A stretch of DNA of 64,000 bases from Rhabditoides inermis (Eukaryota; Nematoda; Chromadorea; Rhabditida; Rhabditidae). Shown piece by piece: positions 1 through 13,922 of the stretch. Position 1 is the first letter of the stretch, and each line of letters opens with the position of its first letter. Both the position numbers and the translations under genes were made by a program. The notes under the pieces are model-generated. The model did no database searches. It saw only the letters and a program-made list of their open reading frames with translations, and had not been told where the DNA came from. The DNA is taken from the NCBI GenBank assembly GCA_963966185.1, contig CAWZYM010000028.1, forward strand, positions 248,001-312,000, in the 5' to 3' direction.

Positions 1-96
1 ATCCGCAGACACCAGGTGGCGGAACTCGTTCACGTTCACTCCACCTACAGCACACCCATCGTATCTCCCTTCTTCCCCTCTTTCACACCTACTCAC

Positions 97-3000
97 CATG
101 TTCACACTGCAGTTCCTCGTTGAACTTGATGGGCCTGAGGTCGCTGCCGGTAGAGGAGGCGACCGAAGAAGGGCACGCGTCGGCGGCCGACCCCTCCTTG
201 GCCTCTCTCTTCCCACTCTCCTCCTTCTGTCCATTCCGAGCCAGCACCGGCGGCCCCTCATCTCCAGAACTCAACTCGATAGTCGGCGAACGGGACTAAA
301 CCACACAAATCGAGACCATTATCGCAAACAACGCCTACCTTGGTACTGCTTTTCTCTTTCGACGTCTTCGTCTCGTGCACATCCTCCATGTCAACCACAT
401 CCGGTTCCAACGAGATCACCTCCGTCTCCACCTCTTCTTTCTTTGCACCTGCCAGCTGTAGCTGATCCTTTTCCTCCACTTCCATCATGCTCTGCTCCAA
501 CTGTTCCCTTTCCTCCGTGGACAGTTTTCGGAGGATGGATCCGACGACTCCGCCCACTTCCTCCTTCACTTCTTCCGAACACTCGCGCGACTCACTCGTA
601 CTCGGCTGTAATAACTATCATTCAATAACAAGTTTTTTTTTTCATTCTCTCACCTTAACATCATCCTCGTCATCGTCCAATGTGATGATGCTCGTCTCCA
701 TCTCCTCCGTCGTCGTCCCCTGCTCCTCCTCCACCATCATCACACTCTCCTCCAGCACCCCGTTGCTCTTCTGCTCCTCTCCGTTATGCTCCATCGGCTC
801 CTCCTTCTCCTCTTCCTTCCGCATCTTGTTGGGCGTGTGTTCCTTGTCCTCCTCCCTCTTCCGCCGTCCTCGTCGAGTTGTCACATTCGCACTCAGACCT
901 TGCATCATCTGCAACGCTTGTCTCATATCTTCTACGGACCACGGTTCTCTCACTCCTACGTACCTCATTGGATATGACGTCAATCGAGACCGGAGAATCG
1001 TGTTGCTTGCTGCACTCGTACTCAAACTGCTTCAGAGCAAGCTTGCGGTACTCCTGTAACGAGAAATATTACAAAAAAATAAACTAGTCCGTTACTGACC
1101 TTGAGGCACTTTTTGGCGACGTAGAACTTGCCGGGCGGCGGCGACGCGCCGGTCTTGATGAAGTTGGTGGAACACCTGGAGGTGTCCTTGAGTATCTTGT
1201 CTGCCAGCTTCGCCTTCTCCTCCAGACGCTCCTTGAACTGCGACTCGTTGTTCAGTCCACGCACACACTCCTCGCATAGATCCTCACTGCAAATATTCAA
1301 TTAAAATCGACACCAGCTTTTCAAATTGACACCATTCAATTTAAATCGACGCCCTAAATATATATATCACACGATCCGCGTAAGAACCGGACGAGGTGGG
1401 ACCTAGGAACTTGCGCGCGATTACAGGGGTTTTTAAGGGTGCTTTACAAGGTAGTATAGGTGATTTTGTCCCAATATGCAAATTTGGTCAGTTAAGGGAC
1501 CATGACCTCAAATCAGTCAGTTTTTGTCCAAAATTATTTTTTAATAGCTTGTTCGATTTGTCTTGATATTATAAAACTTTTTGTATATAAACATTTTTTT
1601 TCATAAAACAAAAAAAGAAAAAGTTATGATCAAAATTATTCAAAAAATTTCATATTTTATTTTTTTGAGATCTTTTCGCCTCGAAACAACAAAAACGACT
1701 AACACCATTCGATTCTACGCGTTTAATCAAATTACAATGATTTTTTTCGTGAAAATCTGGTGTTGCCTTTTCTTCCATCCAGAGCGATGAAAATGGCCCG
1801 AAATAAGAATTTTGCGATTTATCGCCATTTTCGAAGGCTTTCGTTTCGAAACAACAGAAACCACTACTATATTCGGATTCTACATTTTTTAGTTAGTATT
1901 AGTTTTGGTTTATAGCCAAATCCGATGTTGCCTTTTCTTCCATCAAGAGCGATGAAAATGGCTCGAAATCAAAACTTTGCGTTTTCCCGCCATTTTCCAA
2001 GTATTTCGTTCTGATACAACATAAATCACTACTATATTCGAATTCTACACCTCTTGATTAGTGTATGTGTTAGTTTATAGCCAAATCCGGTGTTGCCTTT
2101 TTGCTCATTCAAGGCGATGAAAGTGGCGAAGTGAAAGTGAAAGTGAAAGTGGAAAAGGCGAAAAAATTCTATCCATCTGAAATAACAAAAACCATTTACA
2201 TATTCGGATTCTGCACCTTTTCATTAGTCTACATAATTGTTTTTATACAAATTTAGTGTTGCCTTCTGGCGTTATCATGAAATTTTGCGATTGATAGTTA
2301 GGCCATTTTCAACATCACGGATGAACACAAAGGCAACATCAGATTTGCCTGAAAACAACTACACAGACTAATTCATAGGTGCAAAATCCGAATATGATAG
2401 TGATTTTTGTTATTTCGGATTGGAAGATATGAAAAATGACGGTAAAACGCAAAATTTTTATTTCGAGTCATTTTCATCGCTCTGGATGGAAGAAAAGGCA
2501 ACTTTTTGAATAATTTTGATCATAACTTTTTTCTTTTTTGTTTTATGAAAAAAATGTTCATATACAAAAAGTCTTATAATATCAAGACAAATCGAACAAG
2601 CTATTAAAAAATAATTTTGGACAAAAACTGACTGATTTGAGGTCATGGTCCCTTAACTGACCAAATTTGCATATTGGGACAAAATTACCTATACTACCTT
2701 GTAGAGCACCCTTGAAAACCCCTATAACCGCGCACTTAGCTCCTAGGTCCCACCTGCCCGAAATTCGTCCGATTCTTACGCGGATCGTGTGATATCTACC
2801 TCATACGATAACGTAAAATAACTGTAGACGTACTCACGCAGTGAATATGTGCATTCTCTGTCCGCCTCCCCTCATGATCAGTCTGTACTGGCTGAGCAGC
2901 GCCTCCGCAGCACTCCGCTGCACTGCCTTCACCTCGCCACACAACACCTGAGCGAATGTAAGAGTGATATGGCATGCATAGTACATGTCTACCTGGTCGA

Positions 3001-5789
3001 CGGCCAGCCTCTTGTGGGCGCACATGCGCATCTCGTAGCTGCCCAGCAGCACAGACACTTCGTAGCCGGACGACCTCGCGTACTGGCTCTTGGCGTTCCT
3101 CGGCTTGCGCCCGCCACGCCCCTCCTCCACCTTCTTCTCCTTCTCTTCCTTCTCCTGCAAGTCAATATTAAACACAATAGACTTCCATCCGAAACCACTT
3201 ACCTTGGTCTTCTCCTTCTGCTCCACCACCTCAAACTCCTTCTCTAAGATGTCCGAAAGGAGGCGAGTGGGGAGAAAAGCCACGTCGCGGGGACGTTTCC
3301 ACACAGATAACTTGTCGTTGCGCACCTAAATATTCGCAGTCAGTCGCATCTCTTTCTATCTCTCCTGCTCACCTCCAGCCTGGACAGCATCTCCTTGAGT
3401 GCCTCGTGTCTGTGTTTGACGAACTGCATCCACTGTTCCTTGGCCTCCATGGCCTCTCCCGTCTGCAGTCGGAATCCCTCCTCCACCTCCTCGTCCCACT
3501 TGCTCGTCAGCTCTGCCGGCGGGGGCGACACCCGACCGTCCTCTGCCATCTCAGACGCCAACCGGTACACAAGACCGTAGCAATGACGCTGGTCCGCAGA
3601 CGCCTATAACATTCAAATACAGAACTAATAAACAAACAGTAACTCACCTTGGTAGAGCTCCCGCCTTCCTTTTCCACACCGGGATCTTTGATTTGCGTCA
3701 CACTCTGAAACATACAATCTCCATCAAATACATACAAATGGATATGAAGCGCGTTCATTTCTGAACAATAAACGGACGCCAATCACTCTCTCGCACCTCG
3801 TCATTGTACTTGAACCACTCGTGGAGCTCGGGGTGCCGCACCAGGTCGTAGTAGTGGCCGCAGTTCGTGTTCGCTCCCTCGTGGATCATCACAGCACACA
3901 ATTCGTAGTGATCCTGCACATCAATCGATACATCACACACAAAACAAGTATATTTGCTAGATATACATATCACTCTACTCACGTTATTCTTGACTGCGGG
4001 GTTGAGTGTCTTGAGAGGCAGCTTGCGGGGATACTGCAGAGGCGTCGTCAGTTTCTTGTTCCGGCCAGACCTCAATCACTTGGGTACAAAACATCATATC
4101 TCATAACGAACATTACAAACTCACATGTCGAACACGTATCGGTTGAGTTGAAGGAGGAGGACGGGCGGCATGGTGGTGAACTCGACCCGCTTGCGCACCT
4201 TGCCCCTTTCCCCGCACTCGTCACAACGGAAGTCTTCCAGGCTGAATACAGAACAATAAGGATATACACAACAACGAAGACTTCGATTCAATGATAGTTC
4301 TAACAAAGTAAATAAAATAGTTCAAATGAAATAAATAAAACAAAACTCACTGTTCGGTGGCAAAGTAAGCAGCGATGGCGGCGGAGAGAGTCTTGTGTCC
4401 GTCTATACTCAATTGGAGGGAGGAGGTGGCAGAATTACTCCGCGAGTCTCGCCCACACGCACACTCAATGTGCTGCGTCGTCATACCCTGTAACATGAAA
4501 ACAATCAACAACATTCACAATGTTCACATGACAATCATGTGTCGCAATCTCGCAATGTTAAAAAATAATGTAAAGGGAAAAACTGACGGCCATCCTGGCG
4601 CGCATCCTGGCTCGGAGGGGCTCTCCGTTGGGGTGCTTCGGCAGGTTGCGGTCCATCGCATCCAGGAACATGATGGTAAACTCCTGCGCATCCTGTTGCT
4701 CGTTGCCCAGACGGAGAGCCTTCACCACTGACGTCACTTCCGTGTCCTCCTACAACAACAACGTCACTGTAAAGTACAGGTCACATTAAGACACAAAAAC
4801 TCACAAATGGCGTGGTCTGTAGCGTGTACATGACTTCCATCAGCGAGAACATCACCTCCTCTACGTTCATCGCAGGAGGGGCGGGACTAGAAGGGGAGGA
4901 GTCATGAGAGGTAATGAAACACGGTAGCGGCACTCACGGAACATAGTCAGGATGGGCGCGGAAATCGTAAATGATTCGACGGAACTTGGGGTCGTTGTAG
5001 AAGATCTGAGACGCAAAAACATAAATATCAATGTATTCTTCGGTTGTTGGATTTCAAAACATTCTGTAAACAACGCACCTGTAGGAAGGAGTTGACGTAG
5101 CAGAAGTTGCCGGTGTTGACGAGTCCGCACGGCATGACGGCGTCCCTTCGCTGCGCCGCGTCGCGCGCGTTCTCCAACTCCTGCTCCGACGACCTGCACA
5201 CGCACATGAACACCACATGGATGCAAGCCACTCACTTGATTGTCTTGTCGAACTTCTCCAGTCCTAGCCGCCCCAGGCACGTCGGGTTGTCGCGGCAGTT
5301 GTGTTGCCTACAAAGAGATATAGATCGATATGTACAATTTTGAACACTACACACATTCGCGTTGGCATTCTTCCACGCCTAAAACTTATAAATGGTGGGT
5401 TTAGTACACAGCAATGTGTGCGTACCTCGGATACGCCTGGGCTGATTCGTGCTGTCTGCAGGTCTGCTGCTTGAGGTTGTATATCTCGGCGAGCTTCTCC
5501 AGGCTCACTGACTCGCCCTCGGGAAGTTCCGCCGCCAACGACAGCGCCTGCTCACGTACGCCATCCTACAACGTGTAAGCATATACCACACATTTTCAAA
5601 GGTGAATACTGGTAAAACATAGCAGCTCTCATGACCGCGCATGTGCTGAGATGACAAGTTCTTGACATACATTTGGAGTAAACAAAGTTCTTAATATTGT
5701 AACCATGTAACATTAGTAATATTCAGTCATACCTTTCGAGTATTCCGTTTCTTGCCCACGGATTTGCCGGGCAGAATGTTCCGCCCCAT
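97..5789 (-). CDS. USP48: USP48-like ubiquitin carboxyl-terminal hydrolase (3' end outside window)
   Basis: Cysteine protease of the USP/UCH family that removes ubiquitin from proteins; animal USP48 is mainly nuclear. Seen: about 22 exons from the start codon at 5789 (begins MGRNILPGKS). The Cys box GLVNTGNFCYVNSFLQ lies in exon 5079-5193, QQDAQEF in 4588-4749, a zinc-ribbon CDECG exon at 4125-4241, and the His box NCGHYYDLVRHPELHEWFKYND in two overlapping motifs at 3797-3913. Then come YGLVYRLAS (3373-3603) and EEYRKLALKQ-type sequence (964-1053), which match the USP48 order and separate it from other USPs. Exons 654-908 and 339-605 are acidic and probably disordered. Exon 97-274 ends with LQCEHG, matching the start of the USP48 DUSP region, so the remaining DUSP and ubiquitin-like domains should lie left of the window. 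The small third exon (about 5353-5380) is not resolved in phase. Most introns are 40-120 bp; one holds a 1.4 kb foldback element. Confidence 0.85.
1364..2795. mobile_element. Foldback/MITE-like element with about 290-bp terminal inverted repeats
   Basis: The left arm (1364-1648) and right arm (about 2503-2795) are reverse complements over nearly 290 bp. Both outer ends read ATATCACACGATCCGCG. Between them are three or four diverged copies of a roughly 160-bp unit containing TTGCCTTTTCTTCCATC and GCGATGAAAATGGC (near 1764, 1931 and 2092); an inverted copy of part of this unit sits next to the right arm near 2450-2500. No transposase reading frame is present, so it is non-autonomous. It fills the only long intron of the USP48-like gene (1287-2837). 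I could not define a target-site duplication because the flanks are AT-rich. Confidence 0.8.
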
Positions 5790-6471
5790 TTCGATGCGAA
5801 AAGGTGGCTCTCAACGATCCTGTGCTACTTTTCTTGTCGTCACCGCTGGCGTATTGTTTCTGAAACGAAACTGAAATAAAATGTATGCAAATTAGTGAGA
5901 ATCGAGCGAGAAATGTTCAGAAATTCGAGCAAAATTGGAGGGCGAACGCTCCGCGCGGGCGAACGGCAGAGGGGGAAGGGGCGCTTGAGAATGGCATGCG
6001 GGGCGGTCGCGGCGCGGCGTGAGAGAGTGTGCGATAAACAGGAGAGCGGAGAGAGGCAGACAGAGAGTAATACCGTAATGGAAGAGCAGCTGTGATGACG
6101 GACAGGACTGGTATGCTAAGGGACCATACCCACAGGATCACATTACCCTCCATCGAGCTATACTGTACCACATGGGATATGTTCTCCGCACTGTAGTGTG
6201 GTGTGCCTGTGGTGTCGGTATGTCTTTCATTGACGCAAAGAATAAACAGGAATTGAACAAGGTGAAGTTTTGTGAGCAACCCTTTTACAAGACAAACATT
6301 TATGTGTACATCACAAACTACAAGATACAATACCTGTCAAATGCAAAATCAAATGTATGCAGTCCTTTGAGAGCATTAATACAATTGCAAATTTCCAACA
6401 AATGGACCAATTGCTGTATGCGGGATAGAATGTGTGATGGGCGAATCTGGCGACGCCCCTTACAGCACTGC
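5790..6471. other. Spacer between USP48-like gene and ABCB gene
   Basis: Upstream region of the USP48-like gene and downstream region of the ABCB gene, both on the minus strand. It contains a CpG-containing, purine-rich stretch (5930-6080) that could be the USP48 promoter. I see no coding exon here. Confidence 0.5.
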
Positions 6472-7017
6472 CTACTGACTCTCGACCAGTCGCTGTGTCT
6501 CGCACAGCTTCTTGTAGATGTCGTTCTTCGAGAGCAGCTGCTCGTGAGTGCCTGAAGGACCAATCTCTCTCCCTCTCTCTCCCTCTCTCTCACTCTCTCA
6601 CACACTCCCTCTCTCTCTCCCCTCCCTCCTTCTCCACCTACCAGTGTCGACAACCTTTCCCTCGGATACGACGGCGATGACGTCAGCGTCCTGTATGGTG
6701 GACAGTCGATGGGCGATGACGATGCATGTCCTTCCGGTGCGCGCTCGCTCCAGAGCCTCCTGCACCACCTGCAAATAGAGAAGGGAATCATTCGACGTGG
6801 TGAGAAGTCTTGCCGTGATTTGGCTTCTGTTGTGTGATTAGTGTACCTTCTCGCTCTCGGTGTCGAGTGCGGACGTCGCCTCATCGAGCAGGAGGACGGA
6901 CGGATTGCGCACCAGCGCCCTCGCGATAGCTATGCGCTGCTTCTGACCGCCTGACAGCTGCGTGCCCTTCTCACCCACGCTCGTGTCGTAGCCCTGACAA
7001 GGAGGAATGAGAGAGAG

Positions 7018-7069
<52 letters not shown>

Positions 7070-7869
7070 TGGAGATTTGCTCACCTGCGGCAGACTGAGA
7101 ATGAACTCGTGGATGTTGGCCATGCGAGCGGCGTCGACCAGTTTCTGCAATGTCACAGATTAGCCCCGCCCCTCTCGCTCCGCCCACCTGATGATCGGGC
7201 ATCCTGTCCAGTCCGTAGGAGATGTTCTCGGCGATAGTGCAGTCGAACAGGGTGGGCTCCTGTGACACGATGCATACCTGCTGGCGCATATTCTGGATGT
7301 TCAGGTTGCGAGAGTTCTCTCCGTCAATCATCTGAAACAGAGACTATAGCCACGCCCCCTCACTCCCGCCCATTCAAGAATCGCCGACTCACGATGAGTC
7401 CTCTGGCGGGATCGTAGAACCTCTCGAGTAGCCCCATGATGGTGCTCTTTCCGCATCCGGAGTGCCCCACCAGAGCCACAGTCTGCCCCGGCTGCACCTC
7501 CAGGTTGAACCCGTTCAGCACACGGGTGTGCTTCCGAGTGGGGTACGAGAAGAACAGGTTGCGGAACGAGATGTTGCCAGACAGCGGCTGCAACCATAGT
7601 TGGTAAACAAGTAAACATAGATCGCGCATTGAATATATACCTTCCGGATTCCGTGATCGGCGAGGGAATCGATGGCAGAGGGGTGTTCGATGAGATAGAA
7701 GAGAAGAGAGGCGGCGAGACGGGCCTGCATATTAAGGATTGGGTGAGAATGGGAATTGATCCGAAATAGGAATCTCACCTTGACGACGTCCGGAATGAAA
7801 GAAGAGATGTTGCCGACCATCTGACCGCAGAAGGCGATAGCAAAGAACACACTGAACGAGGAGGGATGA

Positions 7870-7962
<93 letters not shown>

Positions 7963-10561
7963 CAACTGACCGGAACACATCGGTGGGCATCATGCTTCCA
8001 TCGTCGACGAACATGCTTCCCAGCCAGAAGGCAAGTGCATACATGAAGAAGATGAGGGACTGAGAGAACGCGAACACTCCTCCATACGTGTGCGCCTGAC
8101 ACAGGTTCTCCCTGTAACAGCTCGCATTGTCTCCGCCCCCACAAGCCCCGCCCACTCACTTGTAGGGCTCGAAGAGGAACTCGCAGTACATGAAGTGGAA
8201 CTTGTTCTGCAGGTTGAGTGCCTGCACAGTTCTCACGTGTTCCACTGCCTGCGAGGCGACCTTGCCCGCCTCCTCCAACAGCTCCGTGTCGCGCATCTTC
8301 TTGCCGAACTAAAACCACACTAGGCCCGCCCTCGCAGACTCCGCCCACCTGCATCTTCATCTCAAAGTATCCGGACATGATGATGAGAGGGACGATGAGG
8401 AGGAGGATGAGGGCGAGTTTCCATCCGAAGATGAATCCGACCACAATGGCTCCGATGATGGTCACCGCAGAAGACATGACAAGAGGGAGACGGGTGAACA
8501 CCTGAACGAGCCCCATACACTCCGCCCCCGCACGCCCCGCCCACTCACATATCGCACGTTGGGCGCGTCGGTGGCGAATCGCGTGCACAGCTTGCCCGTT
8601 CCGTGGCGCAGGTCGTCATAGAAGCCGACGTCCTGTAATCAGCCGGTGAATCCAGGTGGTGCTTTCGACTCACCTGTCGCATGAGGTTCTTGAACGCCTC
8701 GTATCGCAGCTTCTTGGTGAGGCCCTCCCCGCAGCGACCTAGCGTGTTCGCCTGCAATTCACCTGACTCCGCCCACCTTCGTCCCGCCCACTCACAGATA
8801 GGAAGAAGCCAGCGGCGTGGAAGAGACCGAGCACGATGAACATCATCGACCAGAAAATTGAGTCTCTCTGCAGCTGCTCCGGAGGCTCCGAGAACACCTA
8901 AACAAGAAGCTAGGCTCCGCCCACTCAGTCTCCGCCCACTTACCGCGAATATCTGTGCGTATACGAGGGCGAAGATGGGAGTGATGCATCCGGAGACGAC
9001 GGATCCGAATATTCCGAGCGCAAAGTTGCCCCACTGCTCGCGGTTCATGCGGAATATCTTCATAATGGGGGTGGGCTTGAGACGGGATTCCTGGAATGCG
9101 GACGGTCATGTCTATTCTATGTCTGATTGTCAGTGTGTTATGTGTCTGCATTAGATGGTCAGTGGAAGCCGTTCAGTTAGTGCGTGTGAAAGAAGAAGGA
9201 ACAGAGAAGGAGAAGCCGCCACCGGTAGGAGCCCACCACACACTCTCTCACCGCCATTTCAAGATCTATTCGCGTCTTTTTCCGTTCATTCTTTCCCCTC
9301 ATTCGGAAAGCTATCTCTTTCTTGTGTTTCTTTTGTGCTCGGTTAATGAGAGTCGGCGGTGCCAGGATCACCAATTCCTCCGCTTCCAATGTCTCCATCA
9401 GCGGAATGCTTTCCGGAACCTGCTTAGCGATGTAATCAATACAACATACAACATACAGGTAACATAATGTGAAAAACCTACTTCACAATCAGCCATCATA
9501 CTCTTGATGGATGAAGCGGCAGAGACGACGGAGCGACCGACGACTGTACTCTTTCGACTGCGAGCGCCAGACACGGCCGAAGCAGCTCGGCCGGGGGCAT
9601 CCTCCTCCTCCATCTCTGGGAGAGGGAGAGTGAGAGAGGCAGGGAGGGAGGGAGAGGGAAGGAGAGGAAGAGTAAGGGTGCGAGAGAGAGAGAGAGCTCA
9701 CCCTTCTCTGCTTCTCCCTGTTGTTGTCTGAGCAGCTGTGCTTGTGTCATCTCGTAGAACTGTCCCTTCTTCTCTATCAGCTCTGCGTGCGTGCCGCGCT
9801 CAGTGATCAGTCCAGCCTGCAAAGCATCCGCCCATTTAGGCTCCGCCCCTTCCCATTTCTCTTCCTCTCTCGTCATCTCCCCCCACCTTGAACACGAATA
9901 TCTGGTCGACGTTCCTGATGGTGGACAGTCGATGGGCGACGATGACGGTGGTCCTTCCGGTCATGGCGGTCTCGAGTGCCTCCTGGACGATGGTCTCTGC
10001 CTCGGTGTCGAGGGCGGAGGTGGCCTCGTCGAGCAGCAGCAGACGCGGGTTGCGCACGAGGGCGCGCGCGATGGCTATGCGCTGCTTCTGCCCGCCAGAC
10101 AGCTGCACTCCTCTCTCTCCCACACGGGTCGACAGACCCTCCGGAAGACGCTTGATGAACTCGCTAGCGTTCGCCTGAACTGAGATGTCAGACTCCACCC
10201 CTCATGACTCTCTTGATCCCTGACCATCTAGCCCCGCCCACCTTCTTGCACGCGTCCATGATGTCTTCGTGTGTGGCGCCCTCCCTGCCCATTGCGATGT
10301 TCTCGAAGAGAGTACCGTCGAATAGAATCGGCTCCTGCGACACGATGCCGATCTGAAAGCACACGATTCAAAAGCACGTAAGAGACTTTTATACGATAAG
10401 GGTTCAACATCAACACGGAACGATGAATATCCGTACCTGGTCTCGAAGCGCCTTCACGTTTAGTGCCTTCACATCCACACCATCGATTGTGAGCTAAATG
10501 AACAGGTGAGAAGAGGGAGAGAGAAAGAGAGAAAGAGAAAGAGGGAGAGAGAGAGAGAGAA

Positions 10562-10606
<45 letters not shown>

Positions 10607-11365
10607 CACCTTTCCATGGAGTGGATCGTAGAATCGCAGTAGCATGTTGATAATGGTGGACTTTCCGCATCCGGATGCTCCGACTAGGGCGACCTTCTGG
10701 CCTGCCTTCACTTCCAGAGACACGCCACGAAGGATCTACATAGTTATTCTCCAGTAGTTTTATGGACGAGTTCTCATGCTAATGAATGTGTGACGTACGG
10801 GGATGTCCTTCCTGGTCGGGTAGCGGAAGTGGACGTCGTCGAGTTTGATGGCGCCCTTCAGTTCATCCAGAAACACGCCCTCCTCCGAGTACGGATCGAT
10901 CTCCGGATGCTAAACGGAACATTCACATCAATGGGTTACGGTAAGTACTCATTCTACTGTAGGGATATGGATCTCACCGAGTTGATGACTTTGAGCACAC
11001 TCCTGACTGCTCCGATAGCCATGGCGATAGATCCGATATGGGGCAGGGCTCCTCCCAGGGCCGTCGATCCAGACATCACCGCAAAGAACACCTACAACAC
11101 AGCGGTGGGCGGGGCTATCAAGGGCGGGGCTTACCGTGAAAATGAGGCCGCGATCGAAGGTGGGGTCGTTGAGCACTAGGGTACTACCGTACCTGGAACA
11201 ATCAGTAATTAATAGTACACAGAACAAGTTTTCTTACCAGAAAGCGAGGGCGTAGGATCCGTACATGCAGATATGAGAGAATCCGACGCAGATTCCCATG
11301 TAGAAGTACTTGACGATGCCGATCTTGCGCCCCTTCTCCAGGGCGGCCTCGAATCTGTAGAAAGA

Positions 11366-11450
<85 letters not shown>

Positions 11451-12070
11451 ATACCTGTTCATCTCCCTTGTGTGTCCGTTGAGAGAGTGCACGGTGCGAA
11501 TGGAAGAGAACGTCTCCTCGGCTATCGCGCCCGCCACAGCGTACGTCTCCTGCTCCACTTGCGTCCTGTCAATGACAAATGTCATTCTGTCACTGTCCCC
11601 CTGTCACTCACCTGCTCGCAACGATCTTGCTCATCCACGCGCCGGAAATGGCGATGAGCGGGGCGAACGCCATCATGACGAGAGTCATCGACCAGCTGTG
11701 ACAGATGTGTCATATGTCATTGTCACTCCCATTGTCACTCTCCCATTGTCACTCTCCCATTGTCACTCTCCCATTGTCACTCTCCCATTGTCACTCTCCC
11801 ATTGTCACCTACCTGTACATGAATCCCACTCCGAATCCGGCGACGAAGGCGGACGCCATCTGTATGAAGAGAGACATCTTGTCTCCCAGTCCCTCCCGCA
11901 CTCGCTCCAAGTCACTCAAACAAAGGATTCCACACTACCACGTCGTATTGCACTCACTCGGTCAGTCTGGCAGTGAGATTCCCCGTCTGCTGCTCGTCGA
12001 ACCAGGAGATCTGCTGGCGGAGGATCGACCTGCAAACATCTCTCTCTCCTCTCTCTCCTCTCTCCTCTCT

Positions 12071-12108
<38 letters not shown>

Positions 12109-12546
12109 CTCTCGTACCTGAGATACTGTTGTCTCAACTTGTGCACCACCCTCTCAGCGAAGGACTCCCAACACGCAATCTGCAACATTGTAACTGTCAT
12201 GTTCTGTTTCTTTTCTTCTTTTTGAACACGGTTCCGACGATAATTCGAATGATCGAATGAAACTGATCCGATAAGACGCAACAAGAGCAATGAATCACTT
12301 TCGACATTCCTACAAAGTTCTCGAAAATACGGTAACTTGATTAATGCCATATTCGCTCAAATCAAGACTACAGAAACTTTGTAAATACAGTACCTGGATG
12401 TAAGAAGATACGAACATTGCAACTCCGAGAGCGACATAATAGTAGCAGAACACGGTAACCTCTCCATCAAATTCCTCTCTGAAAACAACATCCTTGGTTT
12501 TCGCATCCCCGCTCTTCCCGTCTCCCTCTCTCTTTCTCTCTTTCTC

Positions 12547-12603
<57 letters not shown>

Positions 12604-13888
12604 TTCCTGAAAACTGATAGCCTCTTATCAATCAGTCTGACCTAATCACTACTATTATAGATGCACATGCGCCAAACACCTAAATATTTTTTAATCAATG
12701 AACTCGGATGAATAAAAATATACCTACCTGGTCATTCCTGGCATGCCATTGGGATCCGTGTTGCCCTCTCCCAACACAAACTCCGAGTTTTGCGCGCGGA
12801 GGAATACCTATCAATCAATAAACAATAACCAACCAATAGCATCTCATTTACCGTGGTCATTCCTCCGAGTACAACCGAGAGAAGGGGGAATCCGGCCCCA
12901 TGGAGGAAGGAGAACAGAAAGCCGACTATGATGAGGAAGTAGTCAACAGGCGACGAAAACGAGAGCTGCAAAACACTCGAGTTATTCGGATCGTATAAAA
13001 AAACGGGTATATCTTTAGGATATTTTAGATGTTATTAGTATTAGTAAACTTGGTTAGAATAGGTTAGCATAGTATAGTGAAGAGCTGTACCCACTAGCCC
13101 TCCGCTCTTGGACGGTATGTTTGGAAGATCGGTGGGTATGTGGAGGTAGTGAGTAGTGAGTAGCCTGCTTGCGGCGGGAGTATTCTTCCGCCGAGGCGCC
13201 ATACAACTACACACACACACGGTCAATCCACACCAACAGCAACCAACATTCAACGCGCGTAGTAGGAATGGAATTGACAGAAGGGGTGAGAGAGAGAGCG
13301 AGACGGCCCATCTTCCATCAAATGAGACACAGCGAGATGATAGAAAGAGGAGAAAAAGCAGACCACACATTGCGGCATATACATACATTCAAGCATCTTC
13401 ATACAAATGGAAATGAGACTTTTTCCGTCATGGACCATCCTTGATGAATACTTTATCTACGCATAAATCAAGCAAAGGGTAACTGCTGGCTATCTTACAA
13501 TAACATCTATCTACCCACCATCCAGTTCTCATTACCTACGCTCAATTTCTAGAGTTACTTCAGAGCAATATGCGAAATTATTAGTTATCGAAGTTTGTTT
13601 ACTATGTTTTGTAGTGCAGGCATCACGTCAAAAGCACGATGAGAGAAATAATTAAAAACAAGAGGGATATATCGGGCGGAAACAGACGTGACGCCCTTTG
13701 TTATCCAATTTAGCCATAGCCAGGCTGGCAATATGAAAGAATAATGAGATACAACTGGGAATATACTTTGTCATTTTAAGATGAACTTATTTCTTGCGTC
13801 AAGTGTTCTCTGTTACAAGTGTCGACAAGCACTCGAATCTCAGCAGACAATTTTGAGAGGCTCATATTTCCAGCGTTCTCTCTCTCTC

Positions 13889-13922
<34 letters not shown>

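Noticed and set aside
98..628. Plus-strand 176-codon frame and other frames opposite USP48 exons
   Set aside because: They are shadows of minus-strand exons, which have conserved USP motifs and consistent splice sites.
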